From assembly GCF_024055595.1 (NCBI RefSeq), contig NZ_JAMXOF010000002.1:992001-1056000 (forward strand): a stretch of DNA of 64,000 nucleotides, in the 5' to 3' direction. The translations under genes were made by a program, and so were the position numbers. This stretch comes from Mucilaginibacter aurantiaciroseus. Its GTDB lineage: Bacteria; Bacteroidota; Bacteroidia; Sphingobacteriales; Sphingobacteriaceae. Each line of letters opens with the position of its first letter. Position 1 is the stretch's first letter. This document shows positions 36,702-46,428 of this stretch, one piece after another. Below the pieces are notes generated by a model. It had not been told where the DNA came from, did not search any database, and saw only the letters and a list, made by a program, of their open reading frames with translations.

Positions 36702-38261
36702 CTACAACGCAGCGATTTGACCTGTATTAGCTAAAAATTTTTGCAGGTGGCCATACAATACAATATCTAAACCGTAAACATCCGGGCGGTATTGTAATGT
36801 GTGTGTGCTATCTGCCCAGCAGGTAACATAAGTAATATATACCGGCATTTTCTTAGGTACGCTAATGGTTGTAGGCTCGGGGTTATCCTCGCTCATCGCT
36901 TTAGCAATCTTTTCGTAGGTAGCGCCTTCTCCAAATATCGCTTTAGCTAAAGCCTTTGGGTCGCCAAGGCGAACACATCCGTGGCTTAGGGCACGCATAG
37001 TTTTGACAAAGCCGCTTTTTGCAGGGGTATCATGCAAATAAACGCTGCTATTGTTATTAAACAGGAATTTAATTTTACCTAAGGAGTTATCATCACTTGG
37101 GCGTTGTTTAAACTCGTATTTATCTTTGGAAACACTTCCCCATTTGATGGTTTCAGGGTCTTCAACCTTTTTGCCATTTTCATATACATCGATGCCTTTA
37201 TTAGACAGATAATAAGGATCTTGCGCGGCTTCCATCATTATCTCTTTACTAGCGATGCTTTGCGGGATATTCCAAACCGGGTTAACCTGTACACTGTGGA
37301 TCATGCTGTTCAATTGCGGCGTTTCACGGCTAAACGGGCGATCTATTTTATCACTGTCATTATACTCAACCAAAGTGTTGGTATTGTCGGTATTACGGCC
37401 TTCGCCAACAACTACTTTCATATTCAGGATAGATGCACCATTATCCATTACATCCAAACGATAATCGGGAATGTTAACAATGATATATTTAGCCTGGCTT
37501 GGCTTGTTTTTCCAACGCAGGCGTTCCATGTTTACTACCAAATATCGGGTAGTTTCCTCTTTGGTCATGCCTTGTGCGGTGCCACCTGCTATTAAAGCTT
37601 TTTGAAGCATCAGGTATTGCGGGTCTTTTGGCTGGATGCTATCCAGGTAAGTTTTAAGGTTTGCAGTGTTCAAAGCCTGCATCATCGAGATGCTATCGGC
37701 GCGTTTTGTGGCGGTAAAGTAGCGTGAATAGATCTTCCGCGGGCTGATCATTCCAAACTGTAATGCGCTTGAATAGGTGATAAGCGAGTTTGCCATTGAT
37801 ATCTCTAATTCGGCAATATCGTGGTAAGCTTCATTAATGGTTTTAATGCCCTTTTTATCTTTAAATTTGGCAACCAATTGTTTGATTCGGTCGGCCTTAA
37901 ACATTTTAGGGTCTAAACCATGCTGACTGGCCTTTTCAAAGTAATTGGCTGTGATATCTACATCACCGTTAAAAATATGGTCCATCACAAATACGGGGTC
38001 GTAATCGTTTTTCTCATAAAATGCTGTGATTAGTTTAGGGTTGTCCATTTTGCCTTTGTTGGTTTCCAAAACCTGTTTAAAAACTTCTGCCAGGCCCTCG
38101 GGGGTGGCATCTTTAAATACCTTGTTTTGCGTTTTTTTGAAAAGCGCTGCACCCAGATCAGAGCGGCTTTTTTTCTTACAGCTTTGAAAGGTTAGGGCAA
38201 GCACAAAAAGTAACGATAGGAACACCGGCATGGCCGATTTTTTTATAGTAGATATGGTCAT
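36702..38261 (-). CDS. L,D-transpeptidase lipoprotein (YcbB/LdtD-like)
   Basis: The 519-residue product has a lipoprotein signal (LALTFQSC, Cys28), a scaffold part (about residues 60-260) and the YkuD catalytic domain (about 265-465) with SVYLHDTPAKSGF and the active-site ALSHGCVRLGDP, His427 and Cys429. It would make 3-3 crosslinks in peptidoglycan, as known for YcbB. No clear peptidoglycan-binding repeat was seen. Confidence 0.92.
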   Translation of the reverse strand: MTISTIKKSAMPVFLSLLFVLALTFQSCKKKSRSDLGAALFKKTQNKVFKDATPEGLAEVFKQVLETNKGKMDNPKLITAFYEKNDYDPVFVMDHIFNGDVDITANYFEKASQHGLDPKMFKADRIKQLVAKFKDKKGIKTINEAYHDIAELEISMANSLITYSSALQFGMISPRKIYSRYFTATKRADSISMMQALNTANLKTYLDSIQPKDPQYLMLQKALIAGGTAQGMTKEETTRYLVVNMERLRWKNKPSQAKYIIVNIPDYRLDVMDNGASILNMKVVVGEGRNTDNTNTLVEYNDSDKIDRPFSRETPQLNSMIHSVQVNPVWNIPQSIASKEIMMEAAQDPYYLSNKGIDVYENGKKVEDPETIKWGSVSKDKYEFKQRPSDDNSLGKIKFLFNNNSSVYLHDTPAKSGFVKTMRALSHGCVRLGDPKALAKAIFGEGATYEKIAKAMSEDNPEPTTISVPKKMPVYITYVTCWADSTHTLQYRPDVYGLDIVLYGHLQKFLANTGQIAAL

Positions 38262-38380
38262 ATTTTATGATTGTTTAATTGCTGCAATGCAATTGCTATA
38301 CCACAAAGCCGTGCAAACATTTATTTGATGATTTACTTTAGGCTGATGCAATGCCCGCACAGCTTTATTTATATTTGTTT

Positions 38381-38896
38381 ATGGCGAACAATAAGCTCCC
38401 CGAGTTTTGGCTGCGAGGCCCGTTAAGTGATATACCCGCTTTGTTACAGCCGGTTGCATATGCTTTGTTACAGGCCCGGGAGGAATTGAATGCTTTAATG
38501 ATAGCTTTCCCTGACGAACTATTGTGGAACAAAGTTGCCGGTATGGCCTCTCCGGGTTTCCATTTGCAGCATTTGACCGGTGTTTTGGATAGGCTTTTTA
38601 CTTATGCCCGTGCCGAAGCTTTAAATGAAGAGCAACTCAGCTACCTATCCACCGAAGGAAAACCGACTACTAAGATATACAATGCCATTGAATTAGTGGA
38701 GGTTTTTAAAAAACAAGTTGATGAAGCGCTGACCCAATTAAGTAATGTTGATGAAACTACATTAACCGACTTTAGGGGGGTTGGCAGGGCGCAATTGCCA
38801 TCTACAATCATCGGGCTTTACACCCATAGCGCCGAACATACCATGAGGCATTTGGGCCAATTGATTGTAACGGTGGCGGTGTTGAAATCTCGGTAA
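38381..38896 (+). CDS. DinB-family protein
   Basis: From ATG 38381 the protein has 171 residues; an in-frame ATG at 38351 adds ten residues that look unlike the family. Metal-ligand His residues fall in FHLQHLTGVLDRLFTY and THSAEHTMRHLGQLI, the usual spacing for DinB four-helix bundles. Members include thiol-transferase-like and stress-induced enzymes; no substrate can be given. A TATATTTG at 38370-38377 overlaps the region but is too close to the ATG to be its promoter unless the start is downstream. Confidence 0.8.
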   Translation: MANNKLPEFWLRGPLSDIPALLQPVAYALLQAREELNALMIAFPDELLWNKVAGMASPGFHLQHLTGVLDRLFTYARAEALNEEQLSYLSTEGKPTTKIYNAIELVEVFKKQVDEALTQLSNVDETTLTDFRGVGRAQLPSTIIGLYTHSAEHTMRHLGQLIVTVAVLKSR

Positions 38897-38987
38897 AATC
38901 ACGACCTAAAACCGACTTTTTTTCACCAAAAAACGGCCCCTAATCACCGCGCAAATGGTTGAATATGGTTTTTAGGCGACCGTTCCT

Positions 38988-39617
38988 TTACTTCGTCACA
39001 ATCTCGGCAACATCATGGTAATTGCGGGCGTGGTAGGTTGCATTTTCGTTGGTGTATTTGTCTGTCGGGTCGAAAAGGAAGGTGTCGATGCCTAATTCGA
39101 TGGCAGCCTTAATTTCGGATTTTGGATCGTCGCCAATTACTAATACGTCCTCAACCGAATAACCATTCTCATCCATTATTTTTTGGAAAATATCTTTCTT
39201 GGTAAGAGTGGATTGATCGGGGTCGACTACATAAACCTGTTTAAAATCGGCGGCGATGTTTAGCATTTTTACTTTGCTCATTTGCAGTTTGGTAAAGCCG
39301 GTTGTTACCAGGTATTTATCAATCGGGATTTGCTTTAGCTGGTTATACTCCTCATAAGCAAACATCGGCTCGTCATAAGTGCATTGGCGCAGCATTTGCA
39401 TGCCCTGCTCTTTCAGTTCTTTACTAAAACCAAATTCATTTGCCACGTGCTGGTAGGGGCGGCGGGTAAGTTCGTGCTTTGCCTTTTCGGCGGCTTGCCT
39501 GTCGGCCTCGCCAAGGTTCTCGTCTATCAGTTTAAATAGCTTGCCAAAAAGATGGTCGGCAATGGAAAGGACAGGATAGATGGTATTATCGAGGTCTAAA
39601 ATTAAAACGCGTTTCAT
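38988..39617 (-). CDS. HAD-family hydrolase
   Basis: The 209-residue protein has motif I ILDLDNTIYP (DxDNT), motif II VTTGFTK, and the acidic motif IGDDPKSEIKAAIELG. The cap region is helical (C1 type). The family cleaves phosphate monoesters, often nucleotides or sugar phosphates. It follows the MFS transporter by nine bases, so the two are cotranscribed. Confidence 0.88.
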   Translation of the reverse strand: MKRVLILDLDNTIYPVLSIADHLFGKLFKLIDENLGEADRQAAEKAKHELTRRPYQHVANEFGFSKELKEQGMQMLRQCTYDEPMFAYEEYNQLKQIPIDKYLVTTGFTKLQMSKVKMLNIAADFKQVYVVDPDQSTLTKKDIFQKIMDENGYSVEDVLVIGDDPKSEIKAAIELGIDTFLFDPTDKYTNENATYHARNYHDVAEIVTK

Positions 39618-39626
39618 GGGTGTAAT

Positions 39627-40880
39627 TTAAGGTAATTGTTCGGGCAGTGCGGCAATATCTTGGGCAGGAACTGTTTCAATAGCGGTTTTGTTGCCATTGC
39701 GATAAAGTAAATAGTAACCCAATGCCGCTAAAGCCGATAAAATGCCCAACAACCACCACAGGGATGCAAAGCCGCCATAATTGATCACCTGGCTGCCCAA
39801 TGCAGGGGCAAATACCTGCGCCGCCGACCACGACATGGTATACAACGCAGCGTACTCGCCACGGTTATAGTTATTGGTACGGGCTATCCAAAAGCTGTTC
39901 ATAAAGGGCATACTCATGATCTCGCCCAAGGTAACCAGTACCACCACCAGTACAGCCGTTGCTACACCCGGTGGTAAAATATTGAGCAATGCAAAACCAA
40001 AACCGGTTATCAATACCCCCCAAACAATGTACGTTAAGGCATGCCTTTTGCCTTCGAGGTAATTGATGAGCACCATCTCGATAGCCACGATAATTAATCC
40101 ATTTAGCGCCAGCAGCGCGCCTATCAAACGTTCATCAAGGTGCCAGCTTAACTTGTAGAATACAGGCTGCATTATAAAGAACTGGAAAAAGCACAAGCCA
40201 AATAGGGTAGACAGAAAAATAAACCAAAGGTAAGTGGTATCCTTATAAGCCGATGATACCGGGCCGATGGCTACGGGTTTAACTTCCGATCTTTTGATAG
40301 CCGCACGGGGCATCAATTTTAATAGCATCAACGCCGCCAAAATGTTGGTGCAGCCATCTACCCAAAACAGTAAATGATAATTAATAGATGCTAAATAACC
40401 GCCTAACCCGCCGCCAAACGCCCAGCCAAGGTTTACCGCCAGTCGGTTTAATGAATAAGAGCGGGTCTTGTTTTCGGGGGAGCTGTAATGCGCTATTGCT
40501 GTGGAGTTTGCAGGGCGGAATGCCTCGCTGCAAAAGCTTAATACAAAGGTACCAATTGCCAGCGACAAAAACGTGCGCTGGTAACCTAAAATAATAAACA
40601 TGATTCCGCCGCTGATCAGGGTAAAAACCTGCAGGTCGTAAAAGCCAAACCTATCGGTAAGCTTGCCGCCGATGAATGCGCCGAGTATAGCACCCACACC
40701 AAATAAAGCCATTACGTAGCCCGCTTGAATCACATTAAAACCAAGCTGGTTGATGCAGTAAATACTGAGGAATGGCACAACCATAGTACCGCTGCGGTTA
40801 ATGAACATCACCACGCTTAAGTACCAGCTGTTTAACGATAAACCGCTGTAAGCTTTTTTGTATAGGTGGATTATTGACAC
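39627..40880 (-). CDS. Major facilitator superfamily transporter
   Basis: The 417-residue protein has twelve predicted membrane helices and the loop 2-3 signature GAFIGGKLTDRFGFYD. The N-half has NRSGTMVVPFLSIYCINQLG, typical of drug-exporter-like MFS groups (MDR/YdeA style). The substrate is unknown. It is the upstream gene of the pair with the HAD hydrolase. Confidence 0.88.
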   Translation of the reverse strand: MSIIHLYKKAYSGLSLNSWYLSVVMFINRSGTMVVPFLSIYCINQLGFNVIQAGYVMALFGVGAILGAFIGGKLTDRFGFYDLQVFTLISGGIMFIILGYQRTFLSLAIGTFVLSFCSEAFRPANSTAIAHYSSPENKTRSYSLNRLAVNLGWAFGGGLGGYLASINYHLLFWVDGCTNILAALMLLKLMPRAAIKRSEVKPVAIGPVSSAYKDTTYLWFIFLSTLFGLCFFQFFIMQPVFYKLSWHLDERLIGALLALNGLIIVAIEMVLINYLEGKRHALTYIVWGVLITGFGFALLNILPPGVATAVLVVVLVTLGEIMSMPFMNSFWIARTNNYNRGEYAALYTMSWSAAQVFAPALGSQVINYGGFASLWWLLGILSALAALGYYLLYRNGNKTAIETVPAQDIAALPEQLP

Positions 40881-41027
40881 GATACAGGTTTAGTTGGTTG
40901 ACTTACAAAAATAGTGTTATGGGTTTTAGGGTGTATGCACTAAATGTAAAAAACAGCTAACACTGGGCTAACACTGGTCTAAGTTGAAAACTTAGATTTG
41001 GAGCGCTTTTTTTATAACACGGTATAA

Positions 41028-41495
41028 TTAAACCTTTAAGTAAACGTCTTCAATATTTTCGATGACTACATTTTTTACAAAAGTTATTTTATTCTTTAAC
41101 AAGTTCGCTACTTGATTTGTAGGCTCAGCATTAAAAGGATAGCACTCATCAACAGACTTTCCTGATTTTATATGCTCTATCCAAGCTTCTGCTAATTCCA
41201 CATATGTCCTTAAAACTTCCCTCGTCGATTTAGGCCCATATATATCTAAATACATTGAAGGAATATCACCAGTAATTATCCACAACATATTATCTTCTCT
41301 ACTGGCCAAATTATCTATTTCAAAAAGAAATATACATAGCTTCGATCCGAGGTTAGTGTATAAACTACTGCTATTTATTTTTTTGCACCATTTAAATCCT
41401 AACAAGTAATTTTCGGCTCTTTTATGTAAATCAATAACCTCGGAGTAATATTCAACATCGGTTGTAAACTGCTCATGATTTACTGGATAATGCAT
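41028..41495 (-). CDS. Hypothetical protein
   Basis: The 155-residue soluble protein contains YHLKR-free acidic helices, with DVEYYSEVIDLHKRAENYLL and PTNQVANLLKNKITFVKNVV. No domain was recognised. Lower GC content than the neighbours suggests a recent or accessory origin. Its upstream and downstream neighbours are unrelated, and it is transcribed in the same direction as aroC. Confidence 0.55.
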   Translation of the reverse strand: MHYPVNHEQFTTDVEYYSEVIDLHKRAENYLLGFKWCKKINSSSLYTNLGSKLCIFLFEIDNLASREDNMLWIITGDIPSMYLDIYGPKSTREVLRTYVELAEAWIEHIKSGKSVDECYPFNAEPTNQVANLLKNKITFVKNVVIENIEDVYLKV

Positions 41496-41589
41496 ATTAT
41501 AGTTGATTGCGTGTCCTTTTCTTTGAGTTCACTTCTTAAAATATATCACTGGTTTAACATGAAAACTTAGACCGGTAATTGGCACACCT

Positions 41590-42681
41590 TTACAACTTTG
41601 AAACCCTGTTCCTCAGCCAATGATCTGCTAAAACCAATGCTGCCATGGCTTCTACAATGGGTACTGCACGAGGCACCACACAAGGGTCGTGGCGGCCTTT
41701 GCCGGTAATTTCGGCGGCGTTGCCTTCACCATCAATGGTTTGCTGGTTATGCATAATGGTGGCAACGGGCTTAAAGGCTACCTTAAACTCTATGGGCATA
41801 CCATTGCTGATGCCCCCCTGGATGCCGCCCGAAAAATTAGTGCGGGTACCAACCTTGCCTTGCGCATCCTTTACAAAAATGTCGTTATGTTCTGATCCGC
41901 GCATTTCGCTGCCGCTGAAACCCGAACCAAATTCAAAACCGTGTACGGCGTTGATGCTCAGCATGGCTTTGCCCAAGTCGGCGTGTAGCTTGTCGAACAC
42001 CGGGTCGCCAAGGCCAACGGGTGCACCGATGATGTGGCAGCTAACTTTGCCACCAACGGTGTCGCCTTCCTTGCGGATGCTGTCGATAAATTCTATCATT
42101 TCTACGGCAGTGGCCGGGTCGGCACAACGCACGATGTTTTGTTCGCGGGTCTCTAAAAATTCTGCCGCGCTATCGATAAACACATTTGGCGCGTTAATGG
42201 TGCCTACGCTGCTTACATGCGCCAGCACCTCTATGCCCTGCGTCTTCAATAAAAGCTTGGCTAAGGCGCCCGCAGCTACCCTTGCGGCGGTTTCGCGTGC
42301 CGATGAACGGCCACCCCCACGATGATCGCGGATGCCGTATTTGGTGGCATAGGTATAATCGGCATGTGATGGGCGGAAAACATCCACATTGTGGCCGTAA
42401 TCTTTAGAGCGCTGATCTTCGTTAGGGATGATCATGGCGATAGGGGTACCCGTGGTTTTACCCTCGAACGTGCCCGACAGGATCTGCACCACATCGCTCT
42501 CTTTACGTTGCGTGGTGATCTTAGACTGGCCCGGTTTGCGCTTATCCAGTTCGCCCTGTATGTACTCCAGGTCTACATCGAGCCCGGCGGGGCAGCCGTC
42601 GATAATTACGCCTATAGCTACGCCATGCGATTCGCCAAATGTTGTGATCCTGAATAATTGACCGAATGAATTACCTGCCAT
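41590..42681 (-). CDS. aroC: Chorismate synthase
   Basis: The 363-residue enzyme removes phosphate from EPSP to form chorismate, the last shikimate-pathway step, using reduced FMN. Signatures are [19 protein letters not shown], the [15 protein letters not shown] region, the central [20 protein letters not shown], and the C-terminal [20 protein letters not shown]. Full length. It is the last gene of the aromatic cluster; a GC-rich interspersed repeat separates it from aroA. Confidence 0.97.
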   Translation of the reverse strand: MAGNSFGQLFRITTFGESHGVAIGVIIDGCPAGLDVDLEYIQGELDKRKPGQSKITTQRKESDVVQILSGTFEGKTTGTPIAMIIPNEDQRSKDYGHNVDVFRPSHADYTYATKYGIRDHRGGGRSSARETAARVAAGALAKLLLKTQGIEVLAHVSSVGTINAPNVFIDSAAEFLETREQNIVRCADPATAVEMIEFIDSIRKEGDTVGGKVSCHIIGAPVGLGDPVFDKLHADLGKAMLSINAVHGFEFGSGFSGSEMRGSEHNDIFVKDAQGKVGTRTNFSGGIQGGISNGMPIEFKVAFKPVATIMHNQQTIDGEGNAAEITGKGRHDPCVVPRAVPIVEAMAALVLADHWLRNRVSKL

Positions 42682-42775
42682 AAGCCCCCTCTAAATCTCC
42701 TCCGCTGGTTAGCGGAGAAACTTTATTTAAATTGTTTATCAATGTTATTTCTTAAAGTCCTCCCTTCGGGGAGGG
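42682..42775. repeat. Interspersed GC-rich repeat (copy 2 of 3)
   Basis: Contains AAGCCCCCTCTAAATCTCCT, a CTCCGCTGGTTAGCGGAG hairpin and CCTCCCTTCGGGGAGG. Closely related blocks occur at 44080-44186 (GCTAACCAGCGGAGGGG, TCTCCCGGTAGGGGGAG). Confidence 0.7.
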
Positions 42776-44065
42776 TTGAACCACTTCAAACCCCGCATTT
42801 ACCAGATCTTTCCAAAACGCCGGGTATGATTTTTCTACCACGTCGGCATCCTCAATTTCCAGTTCGGGAATTAGGATTGCCAGCGGTGCAAAAGCCATCG
42901 CCATGCGGTGATCGTCGTACGTGTTTACAAACATACGCTGCGGAATTTGTTTTTCACTGGTATCCAGTTTATAAACCTGCCCTTTTTCTATGAGCTTAAC
43001 GCCAATTTTTGCCAGTTCGGTTTGCAGGGCCAGGATGCGGTCGGTTTCTTTAATTTTTAAAGTTTCGAGGCCGGTAAAGCTTGCATCGTGGCCAAGTGCC
43101 GCGCATACCACAATAACGGTTTGCGCCAGGTCCGGACACTCCTTTAGATCAAAGATCTTACGGAAGATCGGCTTGGGCTCTTTGGTTAAATACACGCCGC
43201 CATCTTTGAATACCGATGTGATGCCAAAGTTTGCCATCAGCTCGGTAATTACGCTATCGCCCTGCAGGCTGTATGATGTTAATCCCGGCAGGAAAAGTTC
43301 CGCCTCGTCGCTTAAAGCGGCAATGGCGTACCAGTACGATGCCGCGCTCCAGTCAGGCTCAACCAATAGCGCTGTTTCTGCAAAAGGTTGATTTTGGATG
43401 CTGATGACATGATCGGTCCAGCTATGCTGGATGCCCGCCTGTTTTAGCATTGCTAAGGTCATCTCTACATACGGGCGGGAGGTTAACTCGCCCTCGATCT
43501 CTAAACTTAAACCCTGCGGCAAGCTCGACGCGATAAGCAACAGCGCGGTAATGTACTGACTGCTGATATCTCCCTTAATGCTGATGCGATCTGTTTTTTG
43601 CTGAAACCCACGGTGAATTTTAATAGGAGGGTAGCCTTCGTTGTTCACGTAATCGATCTCGGCACCCAGTTTACGCATGGCATCTACCAATATGCCAATT
43701 GGGCGCTGCTGCATCCTCACGGAACCGGTAAGGGTTATCTCTTTGCCTTGCAACGGCAGATATGCCGTTAAAAAACGCATAGCTGTACCGGCAGGTCCTA
43801 TATTGATTTCGGATTTAGGATGTTCGATTTCGGATTTATCCGCACCGGCCACTGCCAACTGCTTACTGCCGTCTGCTAACTCGCGAAGAATCCCGGCAAG
43901 CGTCACTGCATCCGCAGCATCCGACATATTCTCGACCTTAACCTTACCCTCGCTTAGCGCCCCGATAATTAAGGCGCGGTTACACTCACTTTTTGAACCC
44001 GTGAGTTGTACCGTACCCTTTACCGTTTTGCCTTGTTTGGTAAGTATGATGTTATGTTTTGCCAT
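42752..44065 (-). CDS. aroA: 3-phosphoshikimate 1-carboxyvinyltransferase (EPSP synthase)
   Basis: From ATG 44065 the enzyme has 437 residues and starts MAKHNIILTKQGKTVKGTVQ with the conserved LTGSKSECNRALIIGAL. It transfers enolpyruvyl from PEP to shikimate 3-phosphate. Further motifs: NIGPAGTAMRFLTAYL, LTGSVRMQQRPI, LKIKETDRILALQTELAKIG and TYDDHRMAMAFAPL. An in-frame ATG at 44131 would add 22 residues translated from the interspersed repeat and is rejected. It lies between the DAHP synthase gene and aroC. Confidence 0.96.
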   Translation of the reverse strand: MAKHNIILTKQGKTVKGTVQLTGSKSECNRALIIGALSEGKVKVENMSDAADAVTLAGILRELADGSKQLAVAGADKSEIEHPKSEINIGPAGTAMRFLTAYLPLQGKEITLTGSVRMQQRPIGILVDAMRKLGAEIDYVNNEGYPPIKIHRGFQQKTDRISIKGDISSQYITALLLIASSLPQGLSLEIEGELTSRPYVEMTLAMLKQAGIQHSWTDHVISIQNQPFAETALLVEPDWSAASYWYAIAALSDEAELFLPGLTSYSLQGDSVITELMANFGITSVFKDGGVYLTKEPKPIFRKIFDLKECPDLAQTVIVVCAALGHDASFTGLETLKIKETDRILALQTELAKIGVKLIEKGQVYKLDTSEKQIPQRMFVNTYDDHRMAMAFAPLAILIPELEIEDADVVEKSYPAFWKDLVNAGFEVVQPSPKGGL

Positions 44066-44079
44066 AATAATATAAGTAG

Positions 44080-44186
44080 CCCCATCTAAATAAGCCCCTT
44101 CTAAATCTCTCCCGGTAGGGGGAGTCTTCAAAAAGGTTCTAAAGCCCTTCCGCTAACCAGCGGAGGGGTTTGGGTGGGGCTTGAGG
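44080..44186. repeat. Interspersed GC-rich repeat (copy 3 of 3)
   Basis: AAGCCCCTTCTAAATCTCTC, CCCGGTAGGGGGAG and CCGCTAACCAGCGGAGGGG blocks shared with 42682-42775, partly in inverted order. Confidence 0.7.
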
Positions 44187-45317
44187 CTACGCGTGTGTTA
44201 ATTTTTCTGCCGGTGCAGTTTCCTGGCCCGCGTTCATGATCTCGGTTTGTTTACGGATAGATTCGCTGTGCATTAGCTCAAGCAATTTCTCGGTAAACTC
44301 GGTGCTTAACTGTAAAGCTTTCGCGTAAGAGGTACGTTTGTGTAAGATCTCGTCCCAACGGTTTACCTGTAAAATGGTGATGTTGTTGTCTTTTTTGTAG
44401 TTACCTATCTTCTCCACAATTTTCATACGCTCGGCCATTTTCTGGATCACCAGGTCGTCAATTTTATCGATCTGGTTACGCAGTTCGGTTAATTTGTCGT
44501 TCAGTTCAGCGCCTTTAACTTCCGGTTTACGTAAAGCTAAGTGTTCAATAATGTCATACAAAGCAGCAGGGGTAACCTGTTGCGCAGCATCTGTCCAGGC
44601 AACGGTAGGGTCAATGTGCGATTCTATCATCAGGCCCTGCATATCAAGGTCAAGCGCTTTTTGAGAAATGTAACCAATCAGGTCGCGGTTACCGGTAATG
44701 TGGCTAGGGTCGTTAATAATAGGCAGGTTTGGTGCCAATGTTTTTAATGCTATCGCGATATCCCACATCGGTTCGTTACGGAAAGCTGATTTTTCGTAAG
44801 ATGAGAAACCACGGTGAATAGCTGCCAATTTAGTGATCCCCGCGTTATTAATACGCTCTAACGCGCCAACCCATAAAGAAAGATCGGGGTTAACCGGGTT
44901 TTTAACCATTACGGGTACATCAACACCGCGCAAAGCATCAGCAATTTCCTGTACGGTGAAAGGGTTAACTGTGGAACGCGCACCAACCCAAAGGATGTCT
45001 ACACCAGCTTTTAAAGCTTCTTCTACGTGTTTAGCGGTAGCAACCTCTACAGCGGTTGGCAAGCCGGTTTCTTCTTTAGCGCGTTTTAACCACTCTAAAC
45101 CAATGCTGCCAATGCCTTCAAACTCTCCGGGGCGGGTACGTGGTTTCCAGATACCGGCACGCAGGGCGCTTACTTTGCCTGTTTTGGCTAATAAATGCGC
45201 GGTTGCTACTAACTGGTCTTCGGTTTCGGCGCTGCATGGGCCGGCAATAACCAAAGGTGCTTTACCCGATTGATTGATCCAGGTATTAAGGGGCTGTATG
45301 TTTAAATTGTGTTTCAT
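44187..45317 (-). CDS. DAHP synthase-chorismate mutase, bifunctional
   Basis: Residues 1-260 form a type I-beta 3-deoxy-7-phosphoheptulonate synthase, which joins PEP and erythrose 4-phosphate: APLVIAGPCSAETEDQL, RAGIWKPRTRPGEFEGIG, WVGARSTVNPFTVQEIADAL, HRGFSSYEKSAFRNEP, NDPSHITG. Residues about 270-360 are an AroQ-type chorismate mutase helix bundle (ELRNQIDKIDDLVIQKMAER). One protein thus runs the first shikimate step and the branch step to prephenate. It follows pheA, and the mutase domain may allow feedback by prephenate or products. Confidence 0.95.
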   Translation of the reverse strand: MKHNLNIQPLNTWINQSGKAPLVIAGPCSAETEDQLVATAHLLAKTGKVSALRAGIWKPRTRPGEFEGIGSIGLEWLKRAKEETGLPTAVEVATAKHVEEALKAGVDILWVGARSTVNPFTVQEIADALRGVDVPVMVKNPVNPDLSLWVGALERINNAGITKLAAIHRGFSSYEKSAFRNEPMWDIAIALKTLAPNLPIINDPSHITGNRDLIGYISQKALDLDMQGLMIESHIDPTVAWTDAAQQVTPAALYDIIEHLALRKPEVKGAELNDKLTELRNQIDKIDDLVIQKMAERMKIVEKIGNYKKDNNITILQVNRWDEILHKRTSYAKALQLSTEFTEKLLELMHSESIRKQTEIMNAGQETAPAEKLTHA

Positions 45318-45456
45318 GTTCTTGTTTGTTAGTCCGGAAGTCGGTAAGTCCGGAAGATGCTTTTTAAATTTTACTTATTTGTTATTTTAATATTGTATTT
45401 CTGTTTCTGTTTTTTTCGTCTTTCGGTCTTCCCGACTAAAGACTTCTGACTTTACA
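45318..45456. repeat. Short-repeat spacer between pheA and the DAHP synthase gene
   Basis: Rich in repeated GAAGTC/GACTTC-like words (GTCCGGAAGTCGGTAAGTCCGGAAG near 45332 in two halves; CCCGACTAAAGACTTCTGAC near 45429). In several Bacteroidota tyrA or an aminotransferase lies in this operon; none is present here. Confidence 0.5.
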
Positions 45457-46374
45457 TCACTCATCCTTCTGTTCATTTAGTTTTTTTATGCTGATATATC
45501 GCCTTGGTCGCTCGGCCTTTAATGGCTTTGGCGTAGTATCTTCCTCGTAGCGCTGATACTCGCCCAGTATGTTAAAGTTGTGTGTATATTTTAAGATCTG
45601 GCGAATGGCGTTATCATATTGTTTGCTTTCGTCCCACTCTATGTCTACATAAAAGTTGTATTCGTTACGCTTGCCTAAAACCGGCATGCTTTGAATTTTG
45701 CTCATGTTAACCTCTTCCTGCGCAAAGATGTTTAGCACCTTTGCCAATGCACCCACCTGGTTAGTTACCTGGAAGCATAGCGACGCTTTATTTGGTGTGC
45801 CCTTTTTCTTGGCATTTTCATGCGTGGTGAGGATCAGGAAACGGGTAAAGTTCAATTTGTTCGATTCTATACGGCGCTCTAACACATCCAGGCCGTATAG
45901 CTGCGCGGCTAAAGTATTGGCTATGGCAACGGTATCGGTCAGCTGCTCATCGCGGATGCGTTTTGCACAGGCGGCGGTATCGTTGCTTTCCACAATTTTG
46001 AGGTGCGGGTATTCGTCAAAAAAATCAATACACTGGCGAATAGCGATAGGGTGAGAGGTTACGTATTTGATATTCTCGAACCGTACGCCCGGCAAAGCCA
46101 TTAGGTGTAGTTGTATCGGCACATAAACTTCGCCCACAACCGGGAAACTGTATCCCATCATTAGCGAGTAGTTTGGCAGGATGCTGCCGGCTATGCTGTT
46201 TTCTATGGCCATCACCACGTAATCGGCCTCTTTATTCTGCAAAGCTTCAAACGTTTGCTTAAAAGAGTTGCACTCAATGGTCTCAATCTCTTCCCCAAAA
46301 TATTTGAATGCAGCCTCTTCGTGGAACGAGGCGCGGATCCCTTGTATGGCAACTCTTGGTTTCTCGGTTTTCAT
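45457..46374 (-). CDS. pheA: Prephenate dehydratase with ACT domain
   Basis: The 305-residue enzyme turns prephenate into phenylpyruvate. The catalytic part (about residues 5-185) has VAIQGIRASFHEEAAFKYFG, DYVVMAIENSIAGSILPNY, and the TRF motif in LNFTRFLIL. The ACT domain (about 195-275) includes LCFQVTNQVGALAKVLNIFA and the ESR-like region, and binds phenylalanine for feedback. It lies in the operon controlled by the Phe/Tyr leader upstream, preceded by an NTF2-like gene (54 bases). Confidence 0.95.
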   Translation of the reverse strand: MKTEKPRVAIQGIRASFHEEAAFKYFGEEIETIECNSFKQTFEALQNKEADYVVMAIENSIAGSILPNYSLMMGYSFPVVGEVYVPIQLHLMALPGVRFENIKYVTSHPIAIRQCIDFFDEYPHLKIVESNDTAACAKRIRDEQLTDTVAIANTLAAQLYGLDVLERRIESNKLNFTRFLILTTHENAKKKGTPNKASLCFQVTNQVGALAKVLNIFAQEEVNMSKIQSMPVLGKRNEYNFYVDIEWDESKQYDNAIRQILKYTHNFNILGEYQRYEEDTTPKPLKAERPRRYISIKKLNEQKDE

Positions 46375-46428
46375 AAAATGTTATATATCTCTGAAAAGGG
46401 ATATTAGTTTAAATGTGTCTGTTTGCTG

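Noticed and set aside
38370..38377. TATATTTG as promoter of the DinB gene
   Set aside because: Only three bases separate it from the chosen ATG, so the transcript would begin inside the gene.
44066..44131. Longer aroA start
   Set aside because: The extra 22 codons come from an interspersed repeat; MAKHNIILTKQG at 44065 is the usual start of the enzyme.
45318..45456. Missing tyrA hidden between pheA and the DAHP synthase gene
   Set aside because: The 139 bases hold only short repeats and no coding-like text on either strand.
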